From: Lasiosphaeria ovina
Taxonomy: Eukaryota > Ascomycota > Sordariomycetes > Sordariales > Lasiosphaeriaceae
NCBI GenBank assembly: GCA_033439765.1
Contig: JAULSN010000003.1
Location: 1,984,001 to 2,048,000 of the forward strand
Length of the DNA: 64,000 bases
Direction: 5' to 3'
Part shown: piece by piece, positions 53,869 through 64,000 of the stretch
Numbering within the stretch: the first letter of the stretch is position 1
How the letters are laid out: each line of letters starts with the position of its first letter
Program-made: the position numbers and the translations under genes
Notes under the pieces: model-generated
Database searches by the model: none
What the model saw: only the letters and a program-made list of their open reading frames with translations
Told to the model about the DNA's origin: nothing

Positions 53869-55812
53869 ACAAAATGAAAGCCTCGGCTGTGGTGCGGAGG
53901 TAAATGATATAAGGGATGGGCGACGGAGGCTTCCGGGACAGTGCAACATTGACAAGGGTGGGATGCGGCTCAGGTACGGTGTACCACATGTCCTGTAGCC
54001 ATCTTCCATGGCTCGGATTATAGAGGGGGGGATTCAAGCTCAATGGTGGAGAGACGAACGGCTTTCTTGGCGGGTATGCACATTCGACGCGTTGAGTATT
54101 GAGTCTGAACAGGCAGAGATGAGTGACAAAAGAAGGGGCTTGGGTCAAGTCTTCAAGCTGATAGCCGGGCTCTGGCAAAGGAGAATAGCTTGGGATGAGT
54201 ATCTTGCTTCAAGCGTTTCCAGTCTCGACGTCAGTCTAACCGGCTTTATTAGAGCATTTATTGAAATATTGGGTTTGGTGTTCCCAAGAGATTGGAAACC
54301 GCATCAATCTAGAACAATGCAGGTTCAGGCGCTGACAGATCTGGGGTCCGGCCTGGGCGTTGTCATAGGATTTAGGATGCCCCCTACTTGTGTCCAAGAT
54401 GGGATGGGAGGAATGGCAACGCGTGTTGAGCTCCGCGGGCACTGCCGAGCCAGTGGTCGCATGTCCCAGATACCTAATCACCGACACTGTCGACAGCGAG
54501 GCGAGGCCCTGTGCCCCAAGCTCCGGTGTCGTCAAGTGTGGATGCTGCCAAGGAAGACGAACAACAGGATTGCCGGGATATTATGCGGGGCGGCCGAATG
54601 ACCACGCTCGCGAATGGTCCTGACTCCCGTCAATGCTGTCCCACCCCCGGCGCCAAGAGCGATTGGCAGGAGATATATGCCTGGCGGGGGTCCCGACAAC
54701 CGATTAGGCAGGGCAATAACGGATAGCGCAGCCATTGGGCAGCCCTTGACGAGCTTCATTAAAACCCAGAACCGCCAAAAGACAAACCGGTTGTCCTCTG
54801 CTCAGAACGCGACGACATCTCGGATATCGTTGCCGGCGCATCTTGTCACGTCCGCGGGCGGATTGGTGGAAAGGCGACTGCGGAGGGAGAGGACCGACCG
54901 ATGCCTTTTTGCAACTCAGTTACAGTCCCCCAAACGGGCAGTCGCTGCTTGATCGATTGTCAGCGGCCGCCGCAACCATGGAGGGCATGGCAGGAGCGCT
55001 CGCTCTGGTGCGGGGCATTTGATAGCCAGGCTGACCGAAAACCTCCCCTAACTTTAACTTCCCAAGTCTCTCTCCTCTACGTCGAGGCAGTCAACCTTCG
55101 CGGGTACCCCAAGCACAACACGCGCAGTTTCGAACGTCAGCGTCTGACTTTGTGGTCGCGATAATGCACGTGCAGGCGCACTAGTCAGCAATAACAGCTG
55201 GCCAAGATGGCTCAACCGAGTTTGTGGGAACGGCACGAGAGGTGTCGGTGGCATCAGCGGCCTTGGCGATCCCAGGAAGGGCGGCGAAGGTACCTGTGCA
55301 CTTTGGAATTATGGGGGGGTGACAAGTTCGCTTGGGCCCGCCAAGCGCTCTCGAAAGGCCGCCAAGCACGCAAAGATGACCAAAGTCGGCCGCTGTGTCC
55401 TTTACCGGACTCGTTACCGCGTATCATGCGTTGGATGACAGAGCAATCCTCTCCATCCAATGACAGCTGCAGAGCTCGAGGGGTGAAGCAATACGGCCCG
55501 ACGCCAGACCTGAACGCCGAGGAAATTCCACTAGTCCGAGTTGTCCAGCCATCTATTATTCAGCAGCCGAGGTGATGCAAGCGGTTTGGGAAGAGGGTTA
55601 GGGTTCCCGTACCACTGTTCAGTAATCGAAAAATCGAAAAATTGCCCCACATCTCCGCGGACCTTCAAACCACAGGCAATTACGATGCCGCGGGCGGCAG
55701 GGCCTTAGTAATGGCCTAGATTTGTAAGTTTGGCGAATGTTCTTTCCACATTGTGGATGCAAACGGCACCAAAATGTGACTGCAGCTCAGTTCAAAGACC
55801 AGAAACTTTGAG

Positions 55813-55818
55813 TATATA
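55813..55818 (+). promoter_or_regulatory. TATA element of the SDR gene
   Basis: TATATA at about 150 bp before the ATG, followed by a CA-rich leader (CAACCACTCC, then ACCAATAAACAAACC) typical of well-expressed fungal genes. Confidence 0.5.
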
Positions 55819-55967
55819 TGATAGACTCGCGGCGATGTCTTTTTCTCGACGACAAGCAAATCAACAGCTCAAACCAGCATCATTACACCTTCAACACCAT
55901 TGACCAACCACTCCTCCACCGCAAAAAGACCAACCACACCACCACCAATAAACAAACCAAAGCCACC

Positions 55968-57165
55968 ATGTCTTCGAGCAAGGGTCTTGTCCTCGTCAGT
56001 GGCGCCAACAGCTTCGTCGGTGGTGCAGCTATCGAAGCCCTCCTGAAAGCCGGGTACTCAGTCCGAGGAACCGTGCGGTCCATGGCCAGCGGCGACCCCC
56101 TGATTGAGGCACTTTCAGAGTACGCCGACAAGATCGAAATTGTCCAAGTCGCGGATATCACAGCTGCAGGCGCATTTGACGAGGCTGTCAAAGGTGTGTT
56201 GGAGACGGGGCTTTCCACCCACCCCCCGAACGGGAATAAGTGGGTCGAGCTAACTAACACCTGCCGGCAGGAGTCGATGCCGTGGCCCACATAGCCGCCC
56301 CGGTCGCGCTGAACTTTGACGACCCCGAGCCCGTCATGACGGCCGCCATCGAGGGCATCAAGCGGATACTCGAATCCGCCCACGCAACGCCCAGCGTGAA
56401 GACCTTCGTCTTCATGTCCTCGGTTGTCGCCATCCTGGGCCCCAAAGAGGGCGACGAGATCGTCTACACCGAGGCCGACTGGAACACCGCTTCCCTGGAC
56501 ACTCTGGCCGAGCAGGGCAAGAACACGCCCGGCCACATCATCTACTACGCGAGCAAGACGGCCGCCGAGCAGGCGCTCTGGGCGTTCCGCGACGAGCAGC
56601 ACCCCAAGTTCTCCGTCACGGCCCTCAACCCTTGGTGAGTTCTAACTAATTAGCACACGACAACACGCACCACATATATTCTGTCAACTAACCTCTCATG
56701 CACTACAGCTTCATCACCGGCCCGCCCGTGGTAGTGCCTAAATCGCCGTCGGAGATCAACTTCACGTCCAGGACGATCTGGGACGTACTGGCCGGCGTGC
56801 CGCTGGCCGAGGCCGGGCTGGCGGGGCTGTTCCACGGCTTTGTCGACGTGCGCGACGTGGGGCGCATGGTGGCGTTCAGCATCGCGCACCCAGAGAAGAC
56901 AGACGGCGAGCGCTTCCTGCTGGCCTCGCACTACGGCCCCGCGCAGTCCATTGCCGATATCCTGCGCAGGCAGTATCCCGAGCGCGCGGCTATCATCCAC
57001 GAGGGCACCCCCGGCGAGGGCTACTTCCTACCCGGGTATACCTACCCCAAAGGCTTCCGCCACGATGGCACGAAGGCTACCAGGGTTTCTGGTCAGGACT
57101 ATATCCCCTGGGAGAAGACGGTCGTGGACATGGCGGAGAAGCTGAAGCCGCTGCTCACGAACTGA
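55968..57165 (+). CDS. NAD(P)-dependent reductase, extended SDR (Gre2/DFR-like)
   Basis: Three exons: 55968-56193, 56271-56634 and 56709-57165, giving 348 residues. Introns are GTGTGT...CGGCAG (branch CTAAC) and GTGAGT...CTACAG. The N-terminal Rossmann motif is VSGANSFVGGAAIEALLKAGY, with Arg residues after it (RGTVRS) favouring NADPH. AHIAAPV, SSVVAILGP and the catalytic YYASKTAAE (Tyr-x3-Lys) follow. GPPVVVP and the C-terminal substrate region match aldehyde and ketone reductases of the methylglyoxal reductase / dihydroflavonol reductase-like group. It probably reduces aldehydes or ketones in the cytosol; the natural substrate is unknown. The ATG lies in an ideal context (AAGCCACCATG). Confidence 0.93.
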
Positions 57166-58182
57166 AACTGAGGTGGGCGACGATGTTGTGTCTAACGGCG
57201 ACGGTGCGGGGGAGGTGTTTGTGGTCTTGGGCTAATTACTGGATTGTGAACGGTTAGACATAACTAATTAGACGCAGAGAATGAAACGAAGACTATGCAT
57301 AGATCTGGTCGCCTTGTTTTCTTTCGGTGAGCTGGTGGTGCGTGGTTCCATTGGAGTTGGTTGGAGTTGCTCCGAAACAGTGCCACGCACCCTTCTTGCA
57401 CATATCCACGTGGTGCAGGCAACGGGAGTGAGAAAGCTGCCGGCTTGCCTCACCGGCCAGTGTTGTTTGATGCAGGTCTTGGCTGGATGAGGCAAGTTTG
57501 TCATACTCCGGATGCTGCAGGCATGTTTGGCTCTGCAGCCTTGGTGCTTGCTCCAGACCCGTTTTGCTGCAAGCAGAGTTGGCGGAGTTGAAGCTTCAGT
57601 GACTCAAGTGTGTCTTCGCACGCCAATACATGCGGCTGTGCGCGGGTGCAACGTTTCAGTCATGTTTGTTCACTCAATCGGCAACGAATCGTTGGTCACT
57701 GACAACTCGGCGTCAAAATCACCAAGAAGGCTTCCATTGCACCAAGGGGGCTTGCATTGTCGGCCGGGTAAACGTTTTTTTGCGTTGGTTCGCGCACCAC
57801 TTCCGCCTAGCTTTGGAGATGTACCAGGGCCTTTGTGTTTTCGGATCTTGGCGTCTCGCAGCGTTCCTCTCGGAAGGTCGCCCTCATTTTGCCTAAACAG
57901 ACAAAAGCTTGTTAACTTATTCCACGAATGCAGTTGTTCGATATTAATATAAGCTATAGGATAAATGTAGCCTCGGTTACGATGGCTTTATAGTGGCCAG
58001 ATAATAGTTCGGTTTCGTGGCCGTGGGTGTTCAATTGCTTCAAGTTGAGCAAGCATCAATCCTCTCTTTTGGGTAATTGCCTTACCTATCTTCCTTTCTT
58101 GCGTTGTGCTATTGCACAGCCGTATCCCGTGTTACTCGGGCTTCACCGGTGTGGTGACCGTTGCCTCTGTCTCGCCGCCGCC
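57166..58182. other. Intergenic region
   Basis: No supported gene. Short plus-strand frames here have random-looking composition. The right end is the leader of the secreted HExxH protein. Confidence 0.5.
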
Positions 58183-58719
58183 ATGCGCCTCTCCAAGTTT
58201 GCCTTCTTGTGCGCCTTGGCCTCTGTGACCTCGGCAGCAATCACGTTCCGCGTGCAGAAAGCCTCAAATCCCACCTCCGACCAGTCCGATGCCTACGCCC
58301 GTATCGAGGCCGCCATGAACCTGGCGGTGGCTCGCTACAACAAGTTGACCACGCGCCCCAGCAAGTCCCTTATGGCGCAGTATGTCCCTGGCGTGTCGAC
58401 CGCCGATGGAAACTTCAACGGCAACATCCGCTTTGGCTCAAGCCGGTCGTACATGAATGAGCGCACGGCGCTCCATGAGATATCGCATACGCTTGGTATC
58501 GGCCAGACGCGCGCCTTTGACACCAGGTGCGCCGCCAACGACTGGCCTTCCGCGACGAAGCTGCTGAAGTCGTGGGATGGAGCTTCCGCCAAGATCAATT
58601 GTGGTGGCGGGCATATTTGGCCTTACGGGCTGAACTACGATAACGAGTTTAGTGAGACGAATGCAGATCGCCACTGCCATTTGATCGATGCAATGTTGGC
58701 TGATGGTTTGGCGTCGTGA
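58183..58719 (+). CDS. Secreted HExxH metallopeptidase-like protein
   Basis: A single exon of 178 residues. ATG 58183 (CCGCCATGC) starts a clear signal peptide (FAFLCALASVTSA). Residues 100-130 contain RTALHEISHTLGIGQTRAFD, an HExxHxxG zinc-binding motif resembling the metzincin site but with Gln in place of the third His. The remaining sequence (NTxx-rich, with NCGGGHIWPYGLNYDNEFSETN) matches small fungal and bacterial secreted proteins that carry this fold, sometimes fused to a ricin-type lectin. No lectin part is present here. A protease role is suggested but unproven. The frame is open upstream to 58027, but the signal peptide sets the start. Confidence 0.78.
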   Translation: MRLSKFAFLCALASVTSAAITFRVQKASNPTSDQSDAYARIEAAMNLAVARYNKLTTRPSKSLMAQYVPGVSTADGNFNGNIRFGSSRSYMNERTALHEISHTLGIGQTRAFDTRCAANDWPSATKLLKSWDGASAKINCGGGHIWPYGLNYDNEFSETNADRHCHLIDAMLADGLAS

Positions 58720-59132
58720 TGGTTTTGGCGCAGACGGAGGCGTGGAAGGCGCGACTCTCGCAGCAGCTGCGGGGAATCGGAGGCTGCGGCCCAAGCTGTA
58801 TGTACCGCGGTATTCGAGCTGGTATGTGACCTTAAAGAGTTGGAGCAAACTTCTTCCTACTGCACCTTCCCGACTTTGGTTGTACAGCAGGGGTTATTGA
58901 GAAAGGGAACACGGGCAACGTTTCCGTGATGGCAACTACCTAAGGTATTTAGGTACCTAGTTACCAGGCAGCAAGATTTGTCAAGATCAAGGTCGTGTCA
59001 CAGAAGTCCAAGTTTTTTCGAACCCACCTTCCTCCCAGTCTTCTTTGCAGACACAATCCCATTGCCAATGTGCCTGACAATCGTTCTTCGACCAGAACTT
59101 CCCTAAACTGACACAGACCAAAATCGCTCAAC
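58720..59132. other. Intergenic region
   Basis: Leader and promoter of the NLR gene. No other feature is seen. Confidence 0.55.
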
Positions 59133-62100
59133 ATGGACCCGATTTCTGCCTTCGGACTTGCGGGGACCATCGTCACATTCTTTGGTGTTGCCCTCAAGTT
59201 GGCTACGAAGGTCCAAAAGTTGCGCGACTCGAACTCGGGCATTGCGGTAGATAATGAGAACCTCGAATCCATGGTTATTCGATTCAAAGCGTCACTCAAA
59301 GAGGTTGAGGCGAGGGTGCCCATTGGCCTAAGCGACGAGGAGGAGGCGCTACACGACCTTACGGCTGGATGTAAGGAGGTATCCGACGAACTTCTCACAT
59401 TGCTCGACGAGTTGAAGTCCAAGAAACCCAACTCTTTGCGGGCTACAGCAAGGGCTGCATGGCGCAATTTCAGGAGCAGGGACGAAAAGTTATTGCTGGA
59501 AAAGAAGCTTGATCACTATCGCAAGGATTTAGAGACATTGTGGTCAAGAATGAGGACGTGAGTGGCAATTTACCAATGTGAACTAGCACCGGCTCACTCA
59601 CTGATTCACATTATCTCCTAGATCTGAGTGTTTTAGCCGACTGGACGACATACTGCGGAATGGCCAGTCCAGCCAGAGCGAGCTGGAATCTCTCCAGCAA
59701 AACGTCCGAGCGCTTCAGGGAGCGCTCCAGGCGGGATTTGTTGGACCCGAAGCTTTGAGGAGTATTGAGAGTGTTATTACGCTCTCGAATCGGGCGACAG
59801 ACAAAGTCCGCGCATCTCGCATTCTCCATGGACTACATTTTAGCACCCTGAATTCCAGATTTGATGATGTAGTTGATCCCTACAGCCACACTTTCAGTTG
59901 GATTTTTGATGACGCCAAAGACGAAGACCCCGCCCCAATCCATAAAGCTCGTCGAGATTTTATCCAGTGGCTTGAGGATGGCAATCATTTCTTCCATATT
60001 TCTGGGAAACCTGGATCTGGAAAATCAACCCTGATGAAATACTTGTGTGCTCACGAGCAAACTAGACAGCATTTAAAAGTTTGGGCTGGCAAACGGTCTC
60101 TGGTCCTCGGGAGATTCTTCTTCTGGAAGCCAGGATCTGATATGCAAAATAAGCTCCACGGACTTCTTCGAGGCCTGCTCCATTCACTTATCTCTGAGTC
60201 CCCGGACCTCATCCCCATCATACTACCAAAACAATGGGACGTCTCCAGCACCCAAACGATGGTTTTCTTCGATAGCTACGATGATATCCGCGATGCCTTT
60301 TCTCGACTGATCTCTATCGATCAAGTTTATGCCCATCATAGATTTGTTTTCTTCATTGACGGCCTTGACGAATTCGAGGGTGACCACAACGACATGGTCA
60401 AGCGGCTCCTTGGCTGGACTGCGTTGAGACCACTGGACGTCAAAATTTGTGTATCAAGCAGGGAAGAGGTTGTCTTCCAAAATGCATTTCTAGGCTTTCC
60501 AAATGTGCGACTACACACGGTGACCAGGGCCGACATATCAACTCTCGTTCACGGGAAGCTGGAAAGCAACAAGTTCTTCCCGAAGCTTGGTACCGATTCC
60601 GACAGGGAAGACATAAGAAAACATCTCGTCGATAGGGCAGAGGGTGTTTTCCTCTGGGTGACTCTAATTCTTCGTGATTTGGGAGAAGGCTTGGACAGCG
60701 GGGACGGGTTGAAACGCCTCTCCACCAAGATAAACTCACTACCAAGCGAATTGGACGACTTGTTCTTGCACCTATTCAATTCCATCCACAAAGAAGACAA
60801 GAGAGAGACCTACGCCCTTTTCACTATGACGTTGGATTGTTGCCCGGACTGGCCATTGTTTCGATTCAGCTTACTGGAGGAGTATCTCGAAGATGCCGAC
60901 TTTGCCATGGATCGGAACCTTGGTACCCTCGACTTAACCGGCATCATGGACCGCTTGGAAAGAACTCGAAGAAAGATTTATGGAAAAGGAAAAGGGCTTC
61001 TCGAGATAGAACCAGTATTTCACCGAGCCACTCCTTCACCATTACATTTGACGTTTCAAGAAACTGTCAAGTTCATACACCGATCGATTTTCGAATTCTT
61101 CGAAAGCACCCCGATAAAAACTAACATGGCCAAGACATTGGGAAATTTTGAATTGTCGGATGCTTTATGCCAGACATTCCTAGCTCACATCAAATTAGGG
61201 GGCCTGGGGAAGGAGTATCTCGACAAGGACAGGTCGGAAGTCATGAATTGGCATGATGTTTCTAATATGTGCCTAAGGGGACCACCGAGTCTGGAATATG
61301 ACCTCACAGTCGTCTTGAAATGGCTTCGGCGACACCAATCCATCGCATCTCCCAGGTTCTGTCTATTTCTCGACGAGCTCGCCAAAACTACAACTTCACG
61401 TCTTCAAGACATGCGAGTGCCGTCGCAAATGTTCCAGCTCCCAGCACTCTACACCCCCCCTCTGGATCGGGCCGGCTTGAGTCATCGTATCTCCACGACG
61501 AGCTTCAGGAACATATTTGCTGTAATGACCTCATACTTGGGGATTCCCGACTATCTTATCCATACAAACCAGCAATTCCTCACCAGTGTGAAGAGCCACA
61601 TGGCGATGTTGACCGTTGTGGTTGCTGGAGCACACGAGAGTACCACGGCCGTTGTTGACTTGTTGGGGGTTTTAGAGCCATGTTTCAATCAGGGCCAATC
61701 ACCAAATGAGGAGTCCTTTATTGGAGGGTCTACGTGTTGGAATTACATAGTATGGCGCGCTGGGATATTTCCACTGAGGCAGGGCTATGGCTATCGCTGC
61801 CTTCCAATCATTGCATTTTTTCTGCTCATGGGTGGCGACCCAAGGTTCTGGGTTGAATTTGGCCCCCAGTCAGCGGACGGGAAAATAACTCTTGTGCAGT
61901 TGAAGTGTGGCCGCACGAAGATGACGATTGACCTTGAGGGATGTGGAACAATGTTGACGACACCGGTCACTCGACGGCTTACCTCGTATATGCACCGCAA
62001 CGGCCCGGAGATATCCTTGCGGACAATGGTTGGGCAGTGGTTTCCAAAGCACGCCGAAACACTGCAAGGCGTCATCGACTGGATGCTGGACCGAGGAGGA

Positions 62101-62325
62101 GAGATCACGGCAGATCAGCGACGCGAGTTGAAGCTGATATTTGATCCAGCCCTTCGGCCACTGATTTCAGCCGACGCCGCGTTGGAGGAACATGGAGACG
62201 CATTTCCAAACATGGAGATTTGTGGCTTGTTGCATCCAGAGTCTCTGAACGACCCGCAAAAGAGATTGTCTATTGATAAGGACTTTGAGTCTCGATATGG
62301 AACGTCAGCGTCACAATCAACCTAA
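59133..62325 (+). CDS. NACHT NLR (STAND) protein with HeLo-like N-terminus
   Basis: Two exons: 59133-59557 and 59622-62325 (intron GTGAGT...TCCTAG), giving 1,042 residues. Residues 1-110 resemble the fungal STAND N-terminal domain of the HeLo-like type: MDPISAFGLAGTIVTFFGVA, then an amphipathic helix and a helical LSDEEEALHDL segment. Residues 230-420 are the NACHT NTPase: Walker A GKPGSGKSTLMKYL, Walker B FFIDGLDEFEGD, SSREE sensor, and a winged-helix-like region. The last 400 residues are helical with no ankyrin, WD40 or TPR repeats visible; a short HSTTAVVDLLG-like segment is the only ankyrin-like hint. Such proteins sense non-self or control fungal cell death. It is full-length and unbroken, 280 bp from a mariner copy. 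Confidence 0.9.
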
Positions 62326-62666
62326 GTCTACAGCTAGAAATCTACTAGAATTCCACTTTGCGAGTTAGCTGACCGCTTTCTAAAATTAAAGCGCGATTGA
62401 AGCCACTTTACTATAACCGATGGGAAGAGAAGCCACTGATGCTGGACAGGTGGTCCAGGGAAATGGGGTTTAATATGAACAACCAAAAGGTGATGTGCCC
62501 CAAACCTGTTCTAATCTAGTACTCTTTTTCTTTCTTTCCTTACCGACCACCTTATGCGATATAAAAATTATGGTTGGTCAAGAAAATAAAGTCAATACCC
62601 GGCGGAAGCACGAAGCTCAAGCCTAACGCGGAAGGCTCACGGATCCGGGTACACCTACAATGGAAA
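62326..62666. other. Intergenic region
   Basis: AT-rich 3' flank between the NLR gene and the mariner copy. No gene. Confidence 0.6.
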
Positions 62667-63990
62667 AGTCTGTGTGCACAGGCCACCCCACCAACTTCCA
62701 CATCCTCACCCCCATTCTTCAATGATCCATTTCTCACTCAATTTACTAGCTACTGAAATAAACGTAGTATGAAAATGGAGGCTAGAAGTGGCTCTTCAAT
62801 ATTTAGTATACCAACTTTTAGCCCGGCGCACTGCAAGGCGCCGGCGCGGCACAGATTCCAAAAGATCCCGAATAAATTCCTGGTCTATAGCTACCCACGC
62901 CTCCTTAATCCACTTCATAGCCAATGCTCTGTAATGCTCATTATCCTTCAGATCCTCAAATGCAGGGTGCAGTTCATAGACCAAGTCCTTCAAACGCTTC
63001 CAAACATGCTCGATTGGGTTCAAATCTGGGCTGTAAGGTGGCCAGTCGATGGGCTCTATGCTGTGCCCCCCCAGGTACCCCTTTGTATCGCGAGAAGTGT
63101 AAATGGAAGCATTATTTTGTTGAAATAACCTTCCTTCGGCCTCGCCGGACTGCAGGTGAGGAAGCAGACCTTCCTCCAGTGCCCAAATATAGCTCAAAGA
63201 GCTGAATCACCCTCTGGGGGAGTCTGGATCCCTCTCCATGAAGATGAGCTTCGTTCGACCGGTTGTCCAGATGCCAGCCCAAACCATGAAGCCAAAAGCG
63301 GCAGCCTGGACGGTCTGGTTGACGAAATGACGATCAAATTTCTGGTGGCTATAGCGGAAAACCCACCCGGAGCCTCTATCTGGGTCGTTCTGAATCGAAC
63401 ATTCGTCAGTATAAATCGCCTCAACTAGTTCGGCCTCTCGCGGGTGCCATTCGCGACAATGGACGAAGCGGCTGCGTGAAGATGATTCTGTAAGCTTCGG
63501 CCTCTCTGGGGAACGCCAATGCCCTAGCTCGGAAGCTTTAATAATGAGCTTGAGCGTGGAGATAGAGACATCGGTGCCTCCCTAACGCATCCAACGGCGA
63601 ACGGTTTTCCACTTGATTTTGGGATCTTTACGGACAATTCGCATGACTTGACGTCTATCCGTAGCACTAAACTTCCTAGGGGCACCACTTCTAGGTAGCG
63701 AATCCAAGGTATTGTTGAGGTGCAACCGATCTAAGGTCCGGTATATGGTGTTGCGATGGACGCCGAAGTCCTCAGCGATTTGGGTCTTCGGTTAGCCGGC
63801 AAAAGCGGCCGTAATAATAAAAGAACGCGCTTCTTTCGTAAGCTCATCGTTAGGCCCGTGATTTCCGGTAATTTCTGTACCAAAAACTCTTGAATTGAAG
63901 GCCATTTCGTAGTGTAGTAGTTATTGGAAGAAAAAGTAGTGGTCGCGTCGCGGTCGCGAATTTTGTTTTGGTGGTCGGTGCACACAGACT
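62667..63990 (-). mobile_element. Tc1/mariner-type transposon, degraded
   Basis: About 1.32 kb. Its termini start GTCTGTGTGCAC on the left and are the reverse complement on the right (63978-63989), with imperfect similarity for about ten more bases. TA follows on the right (63990-63991); the left flank is AA where TA would be expected. It holds a transposase frame on the minus strand. The right end lies 10 bases from the window edge, so the outer flank is not fully seen. Confidence 0.78.
62796..63905 (-). pseudogene. Tc1/mariner DD34E transposase, dead
   Basis: One frame of 370 codons from ATG 63905, with no indel, interrupted by three stops: TAA about residue 39 (FAG-stop-PKTQIAEDFGVHR, from Gln), TAG after RRWMR and TGA after DSPRG. 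HTH-like N-terminal motifs and the catalytic blocks remain: IYTDECSIQND with the first Asp, and PDLNPIEHVWKRLKDL with the catalytic Glu 34 residues after the second Asp position. The second Asp itself is replaced (QQNNASIY where QQDNAxxH is expected), so the active site is broken. The Asp-to-Asn change and the TAA and TAG codons fit RIP-type C-to-T mutation. Confidence 0.88.
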
Positions 63991-64000
63991 AAAAAATGCT

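Larger units (their letters stand above)
53236..55967. other. Long intergenic region, GH7 promoter side
   Basis: Divergent spacer of 2.7 kb. The opposed frames at 53519-54178 (minus) and 54008-54601 (plus) have random-looking composition and no domain. Likely regulatory sequence for the cellobiohydrolase on the left and the SDR gene on the right. Confidence 0.5.

Noticed and set aside
53519..54601. Two 197-219 codon frames in the GH7 promoter region
   Set aside because: Overlapping opposite-strand frames with no recognisable domain; the region is better explained as regulatory.
1..64000. CRISPR arrays, rRNA operon, bacterial-style operons
   Set aside because: No regularly spaced identical repeats with unique spacers, no rRNA-like sequence. 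Gene structure with introns shows a fungal nucleus.

Overview
This window is nuclear DNA of a filamentous ascomycete (Pezizomycotina, most likely Sordariomycetes). Genes are intron-poor, with 50-150 nt GT-AG introns whose donors are GTAAGT- or GTGAGT-like. Typical Pezizomycotina families are present: a HET-domain gene, a NACHT NLR, a Zn2Cys6 regulator, GH7 and GH5 enzymes, an MCT-type MFS transporter and giant Ser/Thr-rich wall proteins. Several transposons carry C-to-T style nonsense mutations of the RIP type. There are no bacterial features. Intron and exon coordinates below were worked out by hand from splice consensus and frame continuity.

Layout. 1-4.7 kb: no convincing gene. 4.7-8.8 kb: a two-TM membrane protein with a PGY-rich tail, a solo copia LTR, and a ferroportin-like transporter (minus strand). 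9.4-11.1 kb: an intron-containing tRNA-Leu(CAG), a CCCGGGTA repeat array, a 26-nt G run and a glyoxalase-fold gene. 12.0-21.0 kb: a HET-domain gene, a secreted protein, an unknown cytosolic protein and an MFS carrier. 22.2-29.4 kb: one 2,374-residue secreted repeat protein. 31.0-36.4 kb: an EI24/RRT8-like membrane protein, a TA-flanked MITE and a five-exon Zn2Cys6 regulator. 36.5-43.5 kb: a pseudogene fragment and a complete 5.5-kb Ty1/copia element (217-bp LTRs, TSD ACACT). 44.0-48.6 kb: an OTU-protease-like protein with twin LRGG modules and a small Cys-rich gene with an in-frame TGA. 49.0-53.2 kb: a GH5 and a GH7 cellobiohydrolase. 56.0-62.3 kb: an SDR reductase, a secreted HExxH protein and a NACHT NLR. 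62.7-64.0 kb: a dead Tc1/mariner copy.

Functional themes. GH7 and GH5 point to plant cell-wall breakdown. The HET and NLR genes belong to fungal allorecognition and innate-immunity families. The long secreted protein and the EI24-like protein suggest cell-surface roles. The most unusual points are the copia element, the OTU protein and the Cys-rich gene. The copia element keeps one frame for 1,632 codons with about 37 nonsense codons, almost all TAG or TAA, between nearly identical, unmutated LTRs. The OTU protein carries two ubiquitin-tail-like LRGG repeats. The Cys-rich gene's frame stays open and acidic after a TGA.
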